Notes: generated from the sequence alone by a model not told the origin. DNA of 64,000 nucleotides from JACIYW01 sp014359745 (GCA_050433985.1 JBNPWE010000003.1:186001-250000); one strand, 5' to 3'; counted from the stretch's first letter, positions 8,900-18,346 are shown. Made by a program: numbers and translations.

Positions 8900-9835
8900 A
8901 TGACAACCGCGCTTTATTCACATCCCGACTGCCTGAACCACGTCAACCCCGCTCGCCACCCCGAACGGGTGGACCGGCTGCGCGCCATCATGGCAGCACT
9001 TGAGGCGCCGGAGTTCGCGGCGCTCGAGCGGCGCGAAGCCCCGCTGGCCGATCTGGCAGAGGTGCTGCGATGCCACCCGCAGCGCCATATCGACACGATT
9101 CGCGCCGCGCTGCCCGAAACGGGGCAGGTGGCGCTGGATGGCGATACCTTCGTGTCGGCGGGATCGCTGACGGCGGCGCTGCGCGCGGTGGGGGCGATGA
9201 CGGCGGCGGTGGATGCTGTGATGGCGGACGAGGTGGCCAACGCCTTTTGTGCAATTCGCCCGCCGGGCCACCATGCCGAAACCGAAACGCCGATGGGGTT
9301 TTGCCTGTTTGGCACGGTGGCGATTGCCGCCAAACGCGCCCTTGATCACCACGGGCTGAACCGCGTGGCGATCATGGATTTCGACGTGCATCATGGCAAC
9401 GGCACCCAGGATCTTTTGTGGAACGAACCGCGTGTGCTGTTCGCGTCGACCCATCAGATGCCGCTTTATCCGGGGTCTGGCGCCGCGACCGAGGTGGGCG
9501 CCACCGGCAATATCCTGAACTGCCCGCTGCCCCCCGGCACCGATGGCGCGGGGTTTCGGCGGGTGATGGACCGCGACATCCTGCCCGCCCTTGATGCGTT
9601 TTCGCCGGAACTTGTACTGATCTCTGCCGGGTTCGATGCCCACCGCGCCGATCCGCTGGCCAATCTGGCCTTCGAGGCCGCTGATTTCGCCTGGGCCACG
9701 GAACGGCTGTGCGACATCGCGGCACTTCACGCCGGGGGGCGCGTGGTCTCGACACTTGAGGGCGGATATGATCTTGCGGCGCTGGCCGAAAGCACGGCCG
9801 CGCATGTGGCGATATTGATGGAGCAGGGCGGATGA
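8900..9835 (+). CDS. Histone-deacetylase-family (acetoin utilisation/acetylpolyamine-like) hydrolase
   Basis: A 311-residue zinc-dependent deacetylase of the HDAC/AcuC/AphA superfamily. Seen motifs: N-terminal HVNPARHPERVDRL; the charge-relay segment RPPGHHAET (tandem His); the zinc-binding MDFDVHHGNGTQD; a second metal-ligand Asp in ISAGFDAHRADPL; and the C-terminal LEGGYDL. The ATG at 8900 gives MTTALYSHPDCL, the normal family N-terminus; an upstream in-frame extension to 8816 is not homologous. Substrate is unknown; acetylpolyamines or acetyl-lysine are possible. The stop overlaps xseB by 4 bp, so it is the first gene of an xseB-ispA-dxs operon, an arrangement common in Rhodobacteraceae. 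No metabolic link to isoprenoids is evident. Confidence 0.9.
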   Translation: MTTALYSHPDCLNHVNPARHPERVDRLRAIMAALEAPEFAALERREAPLADLAEVLRCHPQRHIDTIRAALPETGQVALDGDTFVSAGSLTAALRAVGAMTAAVDAVMADEVANAFCAIRPPGHHAETETPMGFCLFGTVAIAAKRALDHHGLNRVAIMDFDVHHGNGTQDLLWNEPRVLFASTHQMPLYPGSGAATEVGATGNILNCPLPPGTDGAGFRRVMDRDILPALDAFSPELVLISAGFDAHRADPLANLAFEAADFAWATERLCDIAALHAGGRVVSTLEGGYDLAALAESTAAHVAILMEQGG

Positions 9836-10074
9836 CCGAACAGCCGGTAACGGATATGAGCTTTGAACAGGCGATGGCCGAACTTGAATCGGTGGTCGGG
9901 CGGCTGGAACGCGGCGATGTGCCGCTGGAAGAATCGATCAGTCTTTACGAACGTGGTGCGGCGCTGCGCGCCCATTGCGCGGCGCGGCTGAAAGCCGCCG
10001 AGGAACGGGTGGAACAGATCACATTGGGCGAGGATGGCAAGGCCACGGGCACGACCCCGGCCAAGGATCTGTGA
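9832..10074 (+). CDS. xseB: Exodeoxyribonuclease VII small subunit
   Basis: An 80-residue small subunit of exonuclease VII, which with XseA degrades single-stranded DNA in both directions. The family core SFEQAMAELESVVGRLERGD followed by VPLEESISLYERG is present, forming the two-helix coiled coil that packs on XseA. The start overlaps the HDAC-like stop (ATGA) and the stop TGA shares its last base with the ispA ATG, so the three genes are translationally coupled. xseB next to ispA is a widespread arrangement. Length is normal. Confidence 0.95.
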   Translation: MTEQPVTDMSFEQAMAELESVVGRLERGDVPLEESISLYERGAALRAHCAARLKAAEERVEQITLGEDGKATGTTPAKDL

Positions 10075-10955
10075 TGCCGCAGGCCACGCCGTTCGGCGCG
10101 GCGCTTGACGCCGCCGCGCGGCAAGTGGCGGCCTGTCTGAACGACGCGCTTGCGCCGATGGCCGATGAACCCGTGGTGGCGGCCATGCGCTATGCGGTGC
10201 AGGGCGGCAAGCGTCTGCGCGGCTTTCTGGTGATCGAGGGCGCGCGCCTGCACGGGATCGGCCCCGATGTGTCGGTTCACGCCGCCGCCGCCATCGAGGC
10301 GCTGCATGCCTATTCCCTGATCCATGACGACCTGCCTGCGATGGATAACGATGCGCTGCGCCGTGGCCTGCCCACGGTCCATGTCAAATGGGATGAGGCG
10401 ACGGCGATTCTGGCCGGTGACGCGCTGCATGCGCTGACGTTCGAATTGCTGGCGCGCCCGGCGCTTGGCCCGGCCGACCGGCGGATTGCGCTGGTGGCGG
10501 GGCTTGCGCAGGCGGCGGGGGCGTCGGGCATGGTGCTGGGGCAGGCGCGCGACATTGCCGCCGAAACCGCGCCCCGCCCGCTGACGCTGGATCAGATCAC
10601 CGCCTTGCAGGCGGGCAAGACCGGCGCCCTGATCGAGTGGTCGGGGACGGCGGGCGCGGTGCTGGCCGGGGCCGATCCTGCCCCCCTGCGGGCCTATGCG
10701 CGCGCGCTGGGCCTTGCCTTTCAGATCGCCGATGACATTCTGGACGTGGCGGGCGATGCCGCCAAACTGGGCAAGGCGGTGGGCAAGGACGCGGGCGCGG
10801 GCAAGGCCACCTTTGTTTCATTGCTGGGTCTGGAAGGCGCAAAGGCGCGCGCCGCAGAACTGGTTGCCGAAGCCGGGGCGGCACTGGCCCCTTACGGCAC
10901 ATCCGCCGAAACCTTGCGGCAGGCCGCGCAGTTCGTTATTGCCCGCGAGATGTAA
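10074..10955 (+). CDS. ispA: Polyprenyl synthetase (farnesyl/geranyl diphosphate synthase)
   Basis: A 293-residue trans-prenyltransferase that condenses isopentenyl diphosphate with allylic diphosphates, probably to farnesyl diphosphate. The first Asp-rich motif LIHDDLPAMDND (about residue 83) and the second, FQIADDILDVAGD (about 219), are intact, with GGKRLRGFLVIEGA before the first and LQAGKTGALI between them. The ATG at 10074 gives MPQATPFGAALDAA and overlaps the xseB stop by one base. Product chain length is inferred from family and context: ispA is followed 29 bp later by dxs, the first enzyme of the MEP pathway. In phototrophic relatives such genes feed carotenoid and bacteriochlorophyll synthesis, but no photosynthesis gene is in this window. 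Confidence 0.94.
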   Translation: MPQATPFGAALDAAARQVAACLNDALAPMADEPVVAAMRYAVQGGKRLRGFLVIEGARLHGIGPDVSVHAAAAIEALHAYSLIHDDLPAMDNDALRRGLPTVHVKWDEATAILAGDALHALTFELLARPALGPADRRIALVAGLAQAAGASGMVLGQARDIAAETAPRPLTLDQITALQAGKTGALIEWSGTAGAVLAGADPAPLRAYARALGLAFQIADDILDVAGDAAKLGKAVGKDAGAGKATFVSLLGLEGAKARAAELVAEAGAALAPYGTSAETLRQAAQFVIAREM

Positions 10956-10984
10956 CCGGGCCTTGCCGCCCGAAAGGTGCCCAG

Positions 10985-12901
10985 ATGACCGACCGCCCCG
11001 CCACACCGCTGCTAGACCGGGTGCACACACCCGCCGACCTCAAGCATCTGTCGGATGGGGACTTGCGACGTCTGGCGCAGGAACTGCGGGCGGAAACCAT
11101 TTCGGCGGTGTCTGTGACCGGCGGCCACCTTGGCGCGGGGCTGGGGGTGGTGGAACTGACCGTGGCGCTGCATGCGGTCTTTGACGCGCCGCGCGACAAG
11201 ATCATCTGGGATGTCAGCCACCAATGCTATCCGCACAAGATCCTGACCGGGCGGCGCGACCGTATCCGCACCCTGCGGCAGGAAGGTGGGTTGTCGGGGT
11301 TCACCAAACGATCCGAAAGCCCCTATGACCCGTTCGGCGCGGCGCATTCGTCAACCTCTATCTCGGCCGCGCTCGGCTTTGCCGCCGCGCGCGATCTGGG
11401 CGGTGATCCGGGCGATGCGATCGCGGTGATCGGCGACGGCGCGCTGTCGGCCGGCATGGCCTATGAGGCAATGAACAACGCGGGCCACCTGAAAAAACGC
11501 CTGATCGTGATCCTTAATGACAACGAGATGTCGATCGCCCCGCCCGTGGGCGCGATGTCGGCCTATCTTACCCGGCTTTACGCGGGCGCGCCGTTTCAGG
11601 AACTCAAAGCCGCCGCCAAGGGCGCGATTTCGCTGCTGCCGACACCGTTTCAGGATGGCGCCAAGCGCGCGCGTGATCTGTTCAAACAGATGACCGTGGG
11701 CGGCACATTGTTCGAGGAGTTGGGCTTCTCCTATATCGGCCCGGTGGATGGCCACGATCTGGACCAGTTGCTGCCGCTTCTGCGCACCGTCAAGGCGCGC
11801 GCGCATGGGCCGGTGCTGATCCACGCGATCACCAAGAAGGGCAAGGGATATGCCCCCGCCGAAGAGGCGCGCGACGGCGGCCATGCCACGGCGAAATTCG
11901 ATGTGCTGACCGGCGAGCAGAAAAAGGCGCCGTCTAACGCGCCCTCTTACACGCGGGTATTCGCGCAAAGCCTTGTGCAGGAGGCCGCGCATGACCCCAA
12001 GATCGTGGCAATCACCGCCGCGATGCCCGATGGCACCGGGCTGAACCTGTTTGCCGAACGCTTTCCAGCGCGCTGTTTCGATGTGGGCATCGCCGAACAG
12101 CACGCCGTGACCTTTTCCGCAGGGCTGGCGGCGGGCGGGATGAAACCCTTCTGCGCGCTTTACTCCACCTTCCTGCAACGCGGCTATGATCAGGTGGTGC
12201 ATGACGTGGCGATCCAGCGCCTGCCTGTGCGTTTCGCCATTGATCGCGCCGGGCTGGTGGGGGCCGATGGTGCCACCCATGCGGGATCGTTCGACGTGGC
12301 GTTTCTGGCCAACCTGCCCGGTTTCACCGTGATGGCCGCCGCGGATGAGGCGGAACTGGTTCACATGGTCGCCACGGCCGCCGCGCATGACGAAGGGCCC
12401 ATCGCGTTTCGCTTTCCGCGCGGCGAAGGCGTGGGGGTTGACCTGCCCGAACGCGGCCGCCCGCTGGAAATCGGCAAGGGCCGGATCATTGCCGAGGGCG
12501 GGCGCGTGGCGCTGCTATCCTTCGGCACCCGCCTGGCAGAGGTGTCGCGCGCCGCCGAGGCGCTGACCGCGCGCGGCATCGCCACCACCGTGGCCGACGC
12601 GCGCTTTGCCAAACCGCTTGACCGCGACCTGATCCTGAACCTCGCCCGCAACCACGAGGCGCTGATCACCGTCGAGGAGGGCGCCATCGGCGGCTTTGGC
12701 AGCCATGTCGCCCACCTGCTGGCCGAGGCCGGGGTGTTCGACACCGGGCTGAAATACCGATCCATGGTGCTGCCCGATATCTTTATCGATCAGGCCAGCA
12801 TGGAGCGGATGTATGCGGTGGCCGCCATGAACGCCGCCGATATCGAGGCAAAGGTGCTGGCCACCCTGAACATCGGCCAGATTGCCGAACGGCGCGCCTG
12901 A
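10985..12901 (+). CDS. dxs: 1-deoxy-D-xylulose-5-phosphate synthase
   Basis: Thiamine-diphosphate-dependent transketolase-family enzyme that makes DXP from pyruvate and glyceraldehyde 3-phosphate, the entry step of the MEP isoprenoid pathway. At 638 residues it is full length. The N-terminal domain has the substrate-side His in GGHLGAGLGVVELT and the thiamine/Mg motif GDGALSAGMAYEAMNNAG (about 152-169) ending in the Asn ligand at LNDNEMS. The pyrimidine domain carries the catalytic Glu in VGIAEQHAVTFSAGLA (about 373). The last gene of the HDAC-xseB-ispA-dxs run, it converges on gyrB with only 18 bp between stops, and no hairpin terminator is visible in that gap. Confidence 0.98.
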   Translation: MTDRPATPLLDRVHTPADLKHLSDGDLRRLAQELRAETISAVSVTGGHLGAGLGVVELTVALHAVFDAPRDKIIWDVSHQCYPHKILTGRRDRIRTLRQEGGLSGFTKRSESPYDPFGAAHSSTSISAALGFAAARDLGGDPGDAIAVIGDGALSAGMAYEAMNNAGHLKKRLIVILNDNEMSIAPPVGAMSAYLTRLYAGAPFQELKAAAKGAISLLPTPFQDGAKRARDLFKQMTVGGTLFEELGFSYIGPVDGHDLDQLLPLLRTVKARAHGPVLIHAITKKGKGYAPAEEARDGGHATAKFDVLTGEQKKAPSNAPSYTRVFAQSLVQEAAHDPKIVAITAAMPDGTGLNLFAERFPARCFDVGIAEQHAVTFSAGLAAGGMKPFCALYSTFLQRGYDQVVHDVAIQRLPVRFAIDRAGLVGADGATHAGSFDVAFLANLPGFTVMAAADEAELVHMVATAAAHDEGPIAFRFPRGEGVGVDLPERGRPLEIGKGRIIAEGGRVALLSFGTRLAEVSRAAEALTARGIATTVADARFAKPLDRDLILNLARNHEALITVEEGAIGGFGSHVAHLLAEAGVFDTGLKYRSMVLPDIFIDQASMERMYAVAAMNAADIEAKVLATLNIGQIAERRA

Positions 12902-12919
12902 CGCGGGCGCGCCCCGCCT

Positions 12920-15337
12920 TCAGGCATCCAGATTGGCGACGTTCAGCGCATTATCCTGAATAAAGGCACGGCGGGGTTCAACGACATCCCCCATCAGCTT
13001 GGTGAAAATGTCATCCGCTTCGGCCAGATCGTCGATTTTCACCTGAAGCAGGGTCCGCGCCTCTGGGTCAAGGGTGGTTTCCCAAAGCTGGCCGGGGTTC
13101 ATTTCCCCCAGCCCCTTGTAGCGTTGCAGCGACAGGCCCTTTTCGCCCTCTGCCAGAATGGCATCAAGCAATTCCACCGGCCCGTGGATCAGTTGATCGC
13201 GATCCTTGCGCACCAGACGGGCGGGGGTTGTGTAGACCTCTTGCAGGGTCTCGGTATGGCTGGCCAGCCGCCGCGCCTCGCCCGACCGCAGCACCGCGCC
13301 GTCAAGGCGCCGCACCTCTTCTACCCCGCGCAAGAGGCGGGTGAACCGCAGCCCGTGGTCTTGGGTCGGGCGGCCCTGCCACCCCTTTTCATATTCCAGC
13401 GCGATCAGATCCAGCCGCGCCGCAACCGTATCGGCCACGCCCTGCGCATCGGCATCCAGCCGCCCGGCCAGCAACGCGCCCGCAATCGCCATCTGTTCCA
13501 GAATGTGCTGCGGGTAATGGGTTGGGAAAGCCTGTAGGTGCCGCCGCACCACCCGCGCCTCTTCCACCACGCGGGCCAGATCGGGGCCGGCGATTTCCTC
13601 GCCGGTGCCAAGGCGCAGCATCGCCCCTTCGACCCCCTGCGCGATCAGATAGTTTTCCAGCGCCGCCTGATCCTTGAGGTAGACCTCGGACTTGCCGCGC
13701 GCGACCTTGTAAAGCGGAGGCTGCGCGATATAAAGAAACCCACCTTCGATCACCTGCGGCATCTGCCGGAAGAAGAAGGTCAGCAGCAGCGTGCGGATAT
13801 GCGCCCCATCCACATCGGCATCGGTCATGATGACGATCTTGTGGTAGCGCAGCTTGGATATATCGAACTCATCCCGCCCGATACCGGTGCCTAGGGCCGT
13901 GATCAGCGTGCCGATTTCCTGAGACCCCAGCATCCGGTCGAACCGCGCGCGTTCCACGTTCAGGATCTTGCCGCGCAGCGGCAGCACCGCCTGATTGGCG
14001 CGGCTCCGCCCCTGTTTGGCCGAGCCGCCGGCGCTGTCGCCCTCGACCAGGAAAATCTCTGACAGGGCCGGGTCTTTTTCCTGGCAATCGGCCAGCTTGC
14101 CGGGCAAGGATGCCACATCCATCGCCGTCTTGCGCCGCGTGAGGTCACGCGCCTTGCGCGCCGCCTCGCGCGCCAGCGCCGCCTCGATGATCTTGCCGAC
14201 GATGACGCGGGCCTGGCTCGGGTTTTCCTCGAACCATTCGGCCAGCTTTTCGCCAACAAGGTTTTCCACGGCGGGCCGCACCTCGGAGGATACCAGCTTG
14301 TCCTTGGTCTGGCTGGAGAATTTTGGATCGGGCACCTTGACCGACAGCACGCAGGTCAGCCCCTCGCGCGCGTCATCGCCGGTAAAGCTGACCTTTTCCT
14401 TCTTGGCGATGCCGGAGGTCTGCGCATAATTGTTGATCGTGCGGGTCAGCGCGCCGCGAAACCCCGCCAGATGGGTGCCGCCATCGCGCTGCGGGATGTT
14501 GTTGGTGAACGGCAGCACGGTTTCGTGGTAACTGTCATTCCACCACATCGCCACCTCGACGGTGATACCGTCGCGATCGCCGACCATATAGATCGGATCG
14601 GCCATGATCGAGGATTTGGAACGATCCAGATAGCGCACATATTCGCGCACGCCGCCTTCATAAAAAAGCTCGGTGCGCAGCGGTTCGGCCGGGCGTTCAT
14701 CTTCCAGCACGATACGGGCGCCGGAATTCAGGAACGCGAGTTCACGCAGCCGGTTTTCCAGGGTCTTGAACACATAATCGGTGTTGGAAAAGGTTTCCAG
14801 CGAGGCAAGGAACCGAACCTCGGTGCCGCGTTTGCCATTGGCAGGGCCCACCTCGACCAGCGGGCGCACGGTTTCGCCGCGTTCAAAACGGACGTAATAT
14901 TCCTTGTCATTGCGCCAGATGCGCAATTCCAGCCAATCCGACAGCGCGTTGACGACCGACACGCCGACCCCGTGCAACCCGCCGGACACCTTGTAGGAAT
15001 TCTGGTCGAACTTGCCGCCGGCATGCAGTTGCGTCATGATCACTTCGGCGGCGGAAACACCTTCGCCCGCGTGCATATCGACCGGAATGCCGCGCCCGTT
15101 GTCAAACACCGAAACCGAATTGTCGGCGTGGATTTTCACGTTCACGATGTCGGCGTGACCGGCCAGCGCCTCGTCAATGCCGTTGTCCACCACCTCATAG
15201 ACCATGTGATGCAGGCCCGACCCGTCATCGGTATCACCGATATACATGCCAGGCCGTTTGCGAACCGCATCCAAACCCTTGAGAACCTTGATGGAATCGG
15301 CGCTGTATTCTTGCAGCACCTGTGCAGCTTCGGCCAT
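12920..15337 (-). CDS. gyrB: DNA gyrase subunit B
   Basis: ATPase subunit of DNA gyrase, which introduces negative supercoils. 805 residues from the ATG at 15337 (MAEAAQVLQEYSADSIKVLK); an upstream in-frame ATG at 15406 would run through the promoter and is rejected. The GHKL ATPase domain shows YEVVDNGIDEALAGHA (catalytic Glu) and DNGRGIPVD, then the transducer, then the Toprim domain with EGDSAGGSAKQGR and DADVDGAHIRTLLL. The C-terminus RRAFIQDNALNVANLDA is typical. A well-formed sigma70-type promoter lies 28 bp upstream of the start. gyrB closes the dnaA-dnaN-recF-(exporter)-gyrB block. Confidence 0.98.
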   Translation of the reverse strand: MAEAAQVLQEYSADSIKVLKGLDAVRKRPGMYIGDTDDGSGLHHMVYEVVDNGIDEALAGHADIVNVKIHADNSVSVFDNGRGIPVDMHAGEGVSAAEVIMTQLHAGGKFDQNSYKVSGGLHGVGVSVVNALSDWLELRIWRNDKEYYVRFERGETVRPLVEVGPANGKRGTEVRFLASLETFSNTDYVFKTLENRLRELAFLNSGARIVLEDERPAEPLRTELFYEGGVREYVRYLDRSKSSIMADPIYMVGDRDGITVEVAMWWNDSYHETVLPFTNNIPQRDGGTHLAGFRGALTRTINNYAQTSGIAKKEKVSFTGDDAREGLTCVLSVKVPDPKFSSQTKDKLVSSEVRPAVENLVGEKLAEWFEENPSQARVIVGKIIEAALAREAARKARDLTRRKTAMDVASLPGKLADCQEKDPALSEIFLVEGDSAGGSAKQGRSRANQAVLPLRGKILNVERARFDRMLGSQEIGTLITALGTGIGRDEFDISKLRYHKIVIMTDADVDGAHIRTLLLTFFFRQMPQVIEGGFLYIAQPPLYKVARGKSEVYLKDQAALENYLIAQGVEGAMLRLGTGEEIAGPDLARVVEEARVVRRHLQAFPTHYPQHILEQMAIAGALLAGRLDADAQGVADTVAARLDLIALEYEKGWQGRPTQDHGLRFTRLLRGVEEVRRLDGAVLRSGEARRLASHTETLQEVYTTPARLVRKDRDQLIHGPVELLDAILAEGEKGLSLQRYKGLGEMNPGQLWETTLDPEARTLLQVKIDDLAEADDIFTKLMGDVVEPRRAFIQDNALNVANLDA

Positions 15338-15364
15338 GCGGTATTTCCCTGAGTTTCCTGCCGT

Positions 15365-15417
15365 TTTATAGGCTTTAACCGCGGCAATGTCACGCGCCAG
15401 ACACAATATTTGGTGTC
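15365..15417 (-). promoter_or_regulatory. gyrB promoter with adjacent palindrome
   Basis: On the minus strand GTGACA (15393-15388), a 17-bp spacer and TATAAA (15370-15365) form a strong sigma70-like promoter 28 bp from the gyrB ATG. Just upstream, GACAC-N8-GTGTC (15400-15417) is a perfect 5-bp inverted repeat that abuts the end of the exporter gene and could bind a regulator. Confidence 0.6.
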
Positions 15418-16036
15418 ACATAAAGGCAATCACGGCGCCAACGGCAACCAGAAGGCCACCGGCAACCAGATTGATCCGGCGAAGCACACCCGGCGCCGTC
15501 AATCCGGCCCGCGCGCGGCTGATCAGCGCGGCGAAAATCAGGTTGCCAACCATCGGCACCGCCATCGACAGGGCGATGATCGCGGCAATATCCGGGGCGG
15601 TGACCCTGCCCAGATCAAAGAACCCCGGCAAGACACCCATGTAGAACAGGATCGCCTTCGGATTGCCCAGAATGGCCGCAACCCCGGCGGCGAACCCCGC
15701 CGCGCGCCCCGGTCGCGTCAGCGCCGAACTGACCCCGATACTGCGGCCCGCATGACGGATCAGGCCAAGCCCCATCACCAGAAATATCAGCGCCGCCACC
15801 CAGCGCAGCACGATCATCAGGTCGCCGTACACGGTCAGAACCCAGGCCAGGCCGAACACCGCCAGAAGCGGCCACACCAGATCGCCGATCGCCACACCCA
15901 CCGCCAGCGGCCAGGCGGCCGAAAACCCGCCCGACAGCGCCCGCGCCCCCATCGCCACCCAGACCGGGCCCGGCGTCAGAAACAGGATCACCAGCGCCCC
16001 CGCATAAAACAGAAGATCAAGCGCGGATACCGTCAC
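15416..16036 (-). CDS. LysE/RhtB-family amino-acid exporter
   Basis: Inner-membrane efflux protein of the LysE translocator family with about six hydrophobic segments. The N-terminal signature FLTPGPVWVAMGARALSGG and the later AILGNPKAILFYMGVLPGFF motif are diagnostic. A GTG at 16036 places TPGP at residue 22, as usual for the family, giving 206 residues. A longer frame from an ATG at 16108 overlaps recF by 26 bp and is the alternative start. Substrate is unknown; homoserine/threonine or lysine-type amino acids are the family norm. It is inserted between recF and gyrB, a position not required for replication, and its stop nearly touches the palindrome ahead of the gyrB promoter. Confidence 0.85.
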   Translation of the reverse strand: MTVSALDLLFYAGALVILFLTPGPVWVAMGARALSGGFSAAWPLAVGVAIGDLVWPLLAVFGLAWVLTVYGDLMIVLRWVAALIFLVMGLGLIRHAGRSIGVSSALTRPGRAAGFAAGVAAILGNPKAILFYMGVLPGFFDLGRVTAPDIAAIIALSMAVPMVGNLIFAALISRARAGLTAPGVLRRINLVAGGLLVAVGAVIAFM

Positions 16037-16082
16037 CGCGGCACCCCCAACGTGATCATTGATGCCCGTTGCACCGGCAGGG

Positions 16083-17165
16083 TCATTGTACGTCCTTTCC
16101 TTCCACAACCCGCGACACGCCGTCGGCCTCGCGCATCTCGAAGAACTGTGCGCGCCCGGCCAGTCCTTCGAACAGATCGGCCCCCGTCCCGGTCATGAAC
16201 GCCTGCACGCCCAGCCCGCAAACCTCGGCATAAAGCGCCGCGCGCCGACCCGCGTCAAGATGCGCGGCCACCTCATCCAAGAGCAGGGTCGGCACCTCGC
16301 CTTCCGCCGCCAAAGCCCGCGCATTGGCAAGGATCAGCGAAATCAGCAGCGCCTTCTGTTCCCCGGTCGAACATTGGGCGGCCGGAACCCCCTTGGCCGC
16401 GTAAACCGCCAGCAGGTCCGCCCGGTGCGGCCCGGTCAGGCTGCGCCCCGCCGCCATGTCGCGCCGCCGCCCATCGGCCAGGGCCGCGGCCAGACCTGCC
16501 ACATCCTCGGGGCCGCTTTCGCTGAGCGCCAGATCGGCGGCGGGAAAGGCGGTTTGCGCCCCCGCCATGGCACCGTGCAACCGTGCCAGCGTCACGCGCC
16601 GGTTCGCGGCGACCACGGCACCGTGTTCGGCCATCTGCGCCTCAAGCGCCCCAAACCAGGCGCCATCCCCGACCTGATCGCGGAGCAGGCGGTTGCGCTC
16701 TCGCATCGCCTTTTCATAGGACAGCGCCGCCTCACCATGGCCGGGCACGAAAGACAGGGTCATGCGATCCAGAAACCGCCGCCGCCCCTCTGGCGCCTCT
16801 ACCCACAACCGATCCATCACCGGCACCAGCCACAAGATGCGCGCCAGCCGCCCCAAAGCCGCCTGCGGCGCCGCCTTGCCATCGATGCGCACCACGCGGG
16901 ACCCGGCCCCCTGGGCAAATGTTTCCACCTCATGCCCGCCCAGATCGGCCACGATCTTCCAACCCAGCGCCTCGGGCCGACGCGCCAGATCCTCGGGCGC
17001 CGCGCGGCGCAGCCCGCGCCCCGGCGACAAAAGCGAAATCGCTTCCAGAATATTGGTCTTGCCCGCGCCGTTGGCCCCGAAAATCGCCACCGGCCGCCCG
17101 TCAAAACCGATCCGCGTCAAAAGATGCGACCGGAAATGTGACAGGCTCAGGCCGGACAGAACCAT
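16083..17165 (-). CDS. recF: DNA replication and repair protein RecF
   Basis: SMC-like ATPase that loads RecA at single-strand gaps with RecO and RecR. The 360-residue protein begins LSLSHFRSHLLTRIGFDGRP and carries Walker A GANGAGKTNILEAI (about 31-44), the ABC signature QCSTGEQKALLISLILANA (about 276) and Walker B PTLLLDEVAAHLD (about 302). It follows dnaN by 62 bp with a copy of the dispersed element between them, so recF may not be a simple co-transcript. Length is normal and no key residue is missing. Confidence 0.96.
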   Translation of the reverse strand: MVLSGLSLSHFRSHLLTRIGFDGRPVAIFGANGAGKTNILEAISLLSPGRGLRRAAPEDLARRPEALGWKIVADLGGHEVETFAQGAGSRVVRIDGKAAPQAALGRLARILWLVPVMDRLWVEAPEGRRRFLDRMTLSFVPGHGEAALSYEKAMRERNRLLRDQVGDGAWFGALEAQMAEHGAVVAANRRVTLARLHGAMAGAQTAFPAADLALSESGPEDVAGLAAALADGRRRDMAAGRSLTGPHRADLLAVYAAKGVPAAQCSTGEQKALLISLILANARALAAEGEVPTLLLDEVAAHLDAGRRAALYAEVCGLGVQAFMTGTGADLFEGLAGRAQFFEMREADGVSRVVEGKDVQ

Positions 17166-17173
17166 CCCGCCCC

Positions 17174-17195
17174 CATCCTCTCGAAAAAAATACTC
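17174..17195 (+). repeat. Dispersed intergenic element, copy 3
   Basis: CATCCTCTCGA, then a run of A, then TACTC, in the 62-bp gap between dnaN and recF. On the minus strand the hairpin GCC-TTC-GGC is followed by GAGAGTATTTTTTT, so this copy could terminate dnaN transcripts. Confidence 0.8.
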
Positions 17196-17227
17196 TCGCC
17201 GAAGGCAACGGCGCGCCAGCGCCGTTT

Positions 17228-18346
17228 TCAGACGCGCATCGGCATCACGACATACACAGCCGACATATCCGACCCCTCGCGCATCAGCGCCGGATCGCCC
17301 GATGAATTGAACAGGAACACCGCGTTCTCGCGATCCACCTGGCTGGCAATCTCCAGCAGGTATTTCGCGTTGAACCCGATTTCCAGCACCTCGTCGGCAT
17401 AGGCCACGGCCAGTTCCTCTTCGGCGGCACCGGTGTCGGGGGCGTTGACCGACAGGATCAGCCGGTCCTCATCCAGGCTCAGCTTGACCGCGCGGGATCG
17501 TTCCTGCGATACCGTCGCCACCCGGTCCACCGCGCGGGCGAATTCGGCCGCGTCCACCTCCAGCCGCCGGGTGTTGCCCTGGGGAATGACGCGGGTGTAA
17601 TCGGGGAAGGTGCCGTCGATCACCTTCGAGGTCAGCGTCATCTCGGGCGTGGCGAACCGCACCTTGGTCTCGCTGACCGAAACGGCGATCTGCGCGTCGT
17701 CATCATCCAGCAGTTTGCGCAATTCGTTCACGGTCTTGCGCGGCACGATGACGCCCGGCATGTTCGCGGCATCCTCGGGCAGGGGCGCATCGATGCGCGC
17801 CAGCCGGTGCCCGTCGGTGGCCACACAGCGCAGCACCGGGCCTTCTTCGCCCGTCGCCACATGCATATAGATGCCGTTCAGATAATAGCGCGTCTCTTCG
17901 GTCGAGATCGCGAATTTCGCCTTGTCGAACAACCGGCGCAGCACCGGGGCCTTCACCCCGAAATTGGCGGTGTATTCGGATGAGGCCATCACCGGGAAAT
18001 CTTCCTGCGGCAGGGTTGCCAGCTCGAATTTCGAACGCCCCGCCTGCACCACCAGCCGCCCCGTGGCGCTGTCATCGGTCAGTTGCACCAAGGCGCCGTC
18101 GGGCAGCTTGCGCACGATCTCGTGCAGGGTCACGGCGCTGACCGTGGTGGCCCCGGCCCGATCGACCATCGCGGTGGTCTTGTCGACCACCTCTATGTCA
18201 AGATCGGTGGCGCGGAAGCTGACCGTGTTCCCCTCGGCCTCGATCAAGACGTTGGCCAGGATCGGAATGGTGTTGCGCCGCTCCACGACCGATTGTGCCT
18301 GACTGACCGCCCGCAGAAGCGCGCCACGTTCGATGCTGATTTTCAT
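17228..18346 (-). CDS. dnaN: DNA polymerase III subunit beta (sliding clamp)
   Basis: Processivity clamp that encircles DNA as a dimer and tethers polymerase III. The 372-residue length and three-domain fold are standard. MKISIERGALLRAVSQAQSV starts domain I; AVSVSETKVRFATPEMTLTS and NGIYMHVATGEEGPVLRCVA lie in domain II; and the protein ends DMSAVYVVMPMRV, close to the canonical clamp C-terminus that contacts the clamp loader. It lies 132 bp downstream of dnaA on the same strand with a possible promoter in the gap. Confidence 0.97.
   Translation of the reverse strand: MKISIERGALLRAVSQAQSVVERRNTIPILANVLIEAEGNTVSFRATDLDIEVVDKTTAMVDRAGATTVSAVTLHEIVRKLPDGALVQLTDDSATGRLVVQAGRSKFELATLPQEDFPVMASSEYTANFGVKAPVLRRLFDKAKFAISTEETRYYLNGIYMHVATGEEGPVLRCVATDGHRLARIDAPLPEDAANMPGVIVPRKTVNELRKLLDDDDAQIAVSVSETKVRFATPEMTLTSKVIDGTFPDYTRVIPQGNTRRLEVDAAEFARAVDRVATVSQERSRAVKLSLDEDRLILSVNAPDTGAAEEELAVAYADEVLEIGFNAKYLLEIASQVDRENAVFLFNSSGDPALMREGSDMSAVYVVMPMRV

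Noticed and set aside
6763..9003. A very long plus-strand open frame opposite rnr, rich in Gly, Gln and His.
   Set aside because: It mirrors the codon pattern of the RNase R gene on the other strand, shows no domain, and overlaps a certain gene fully. It is a high-GC shadow.
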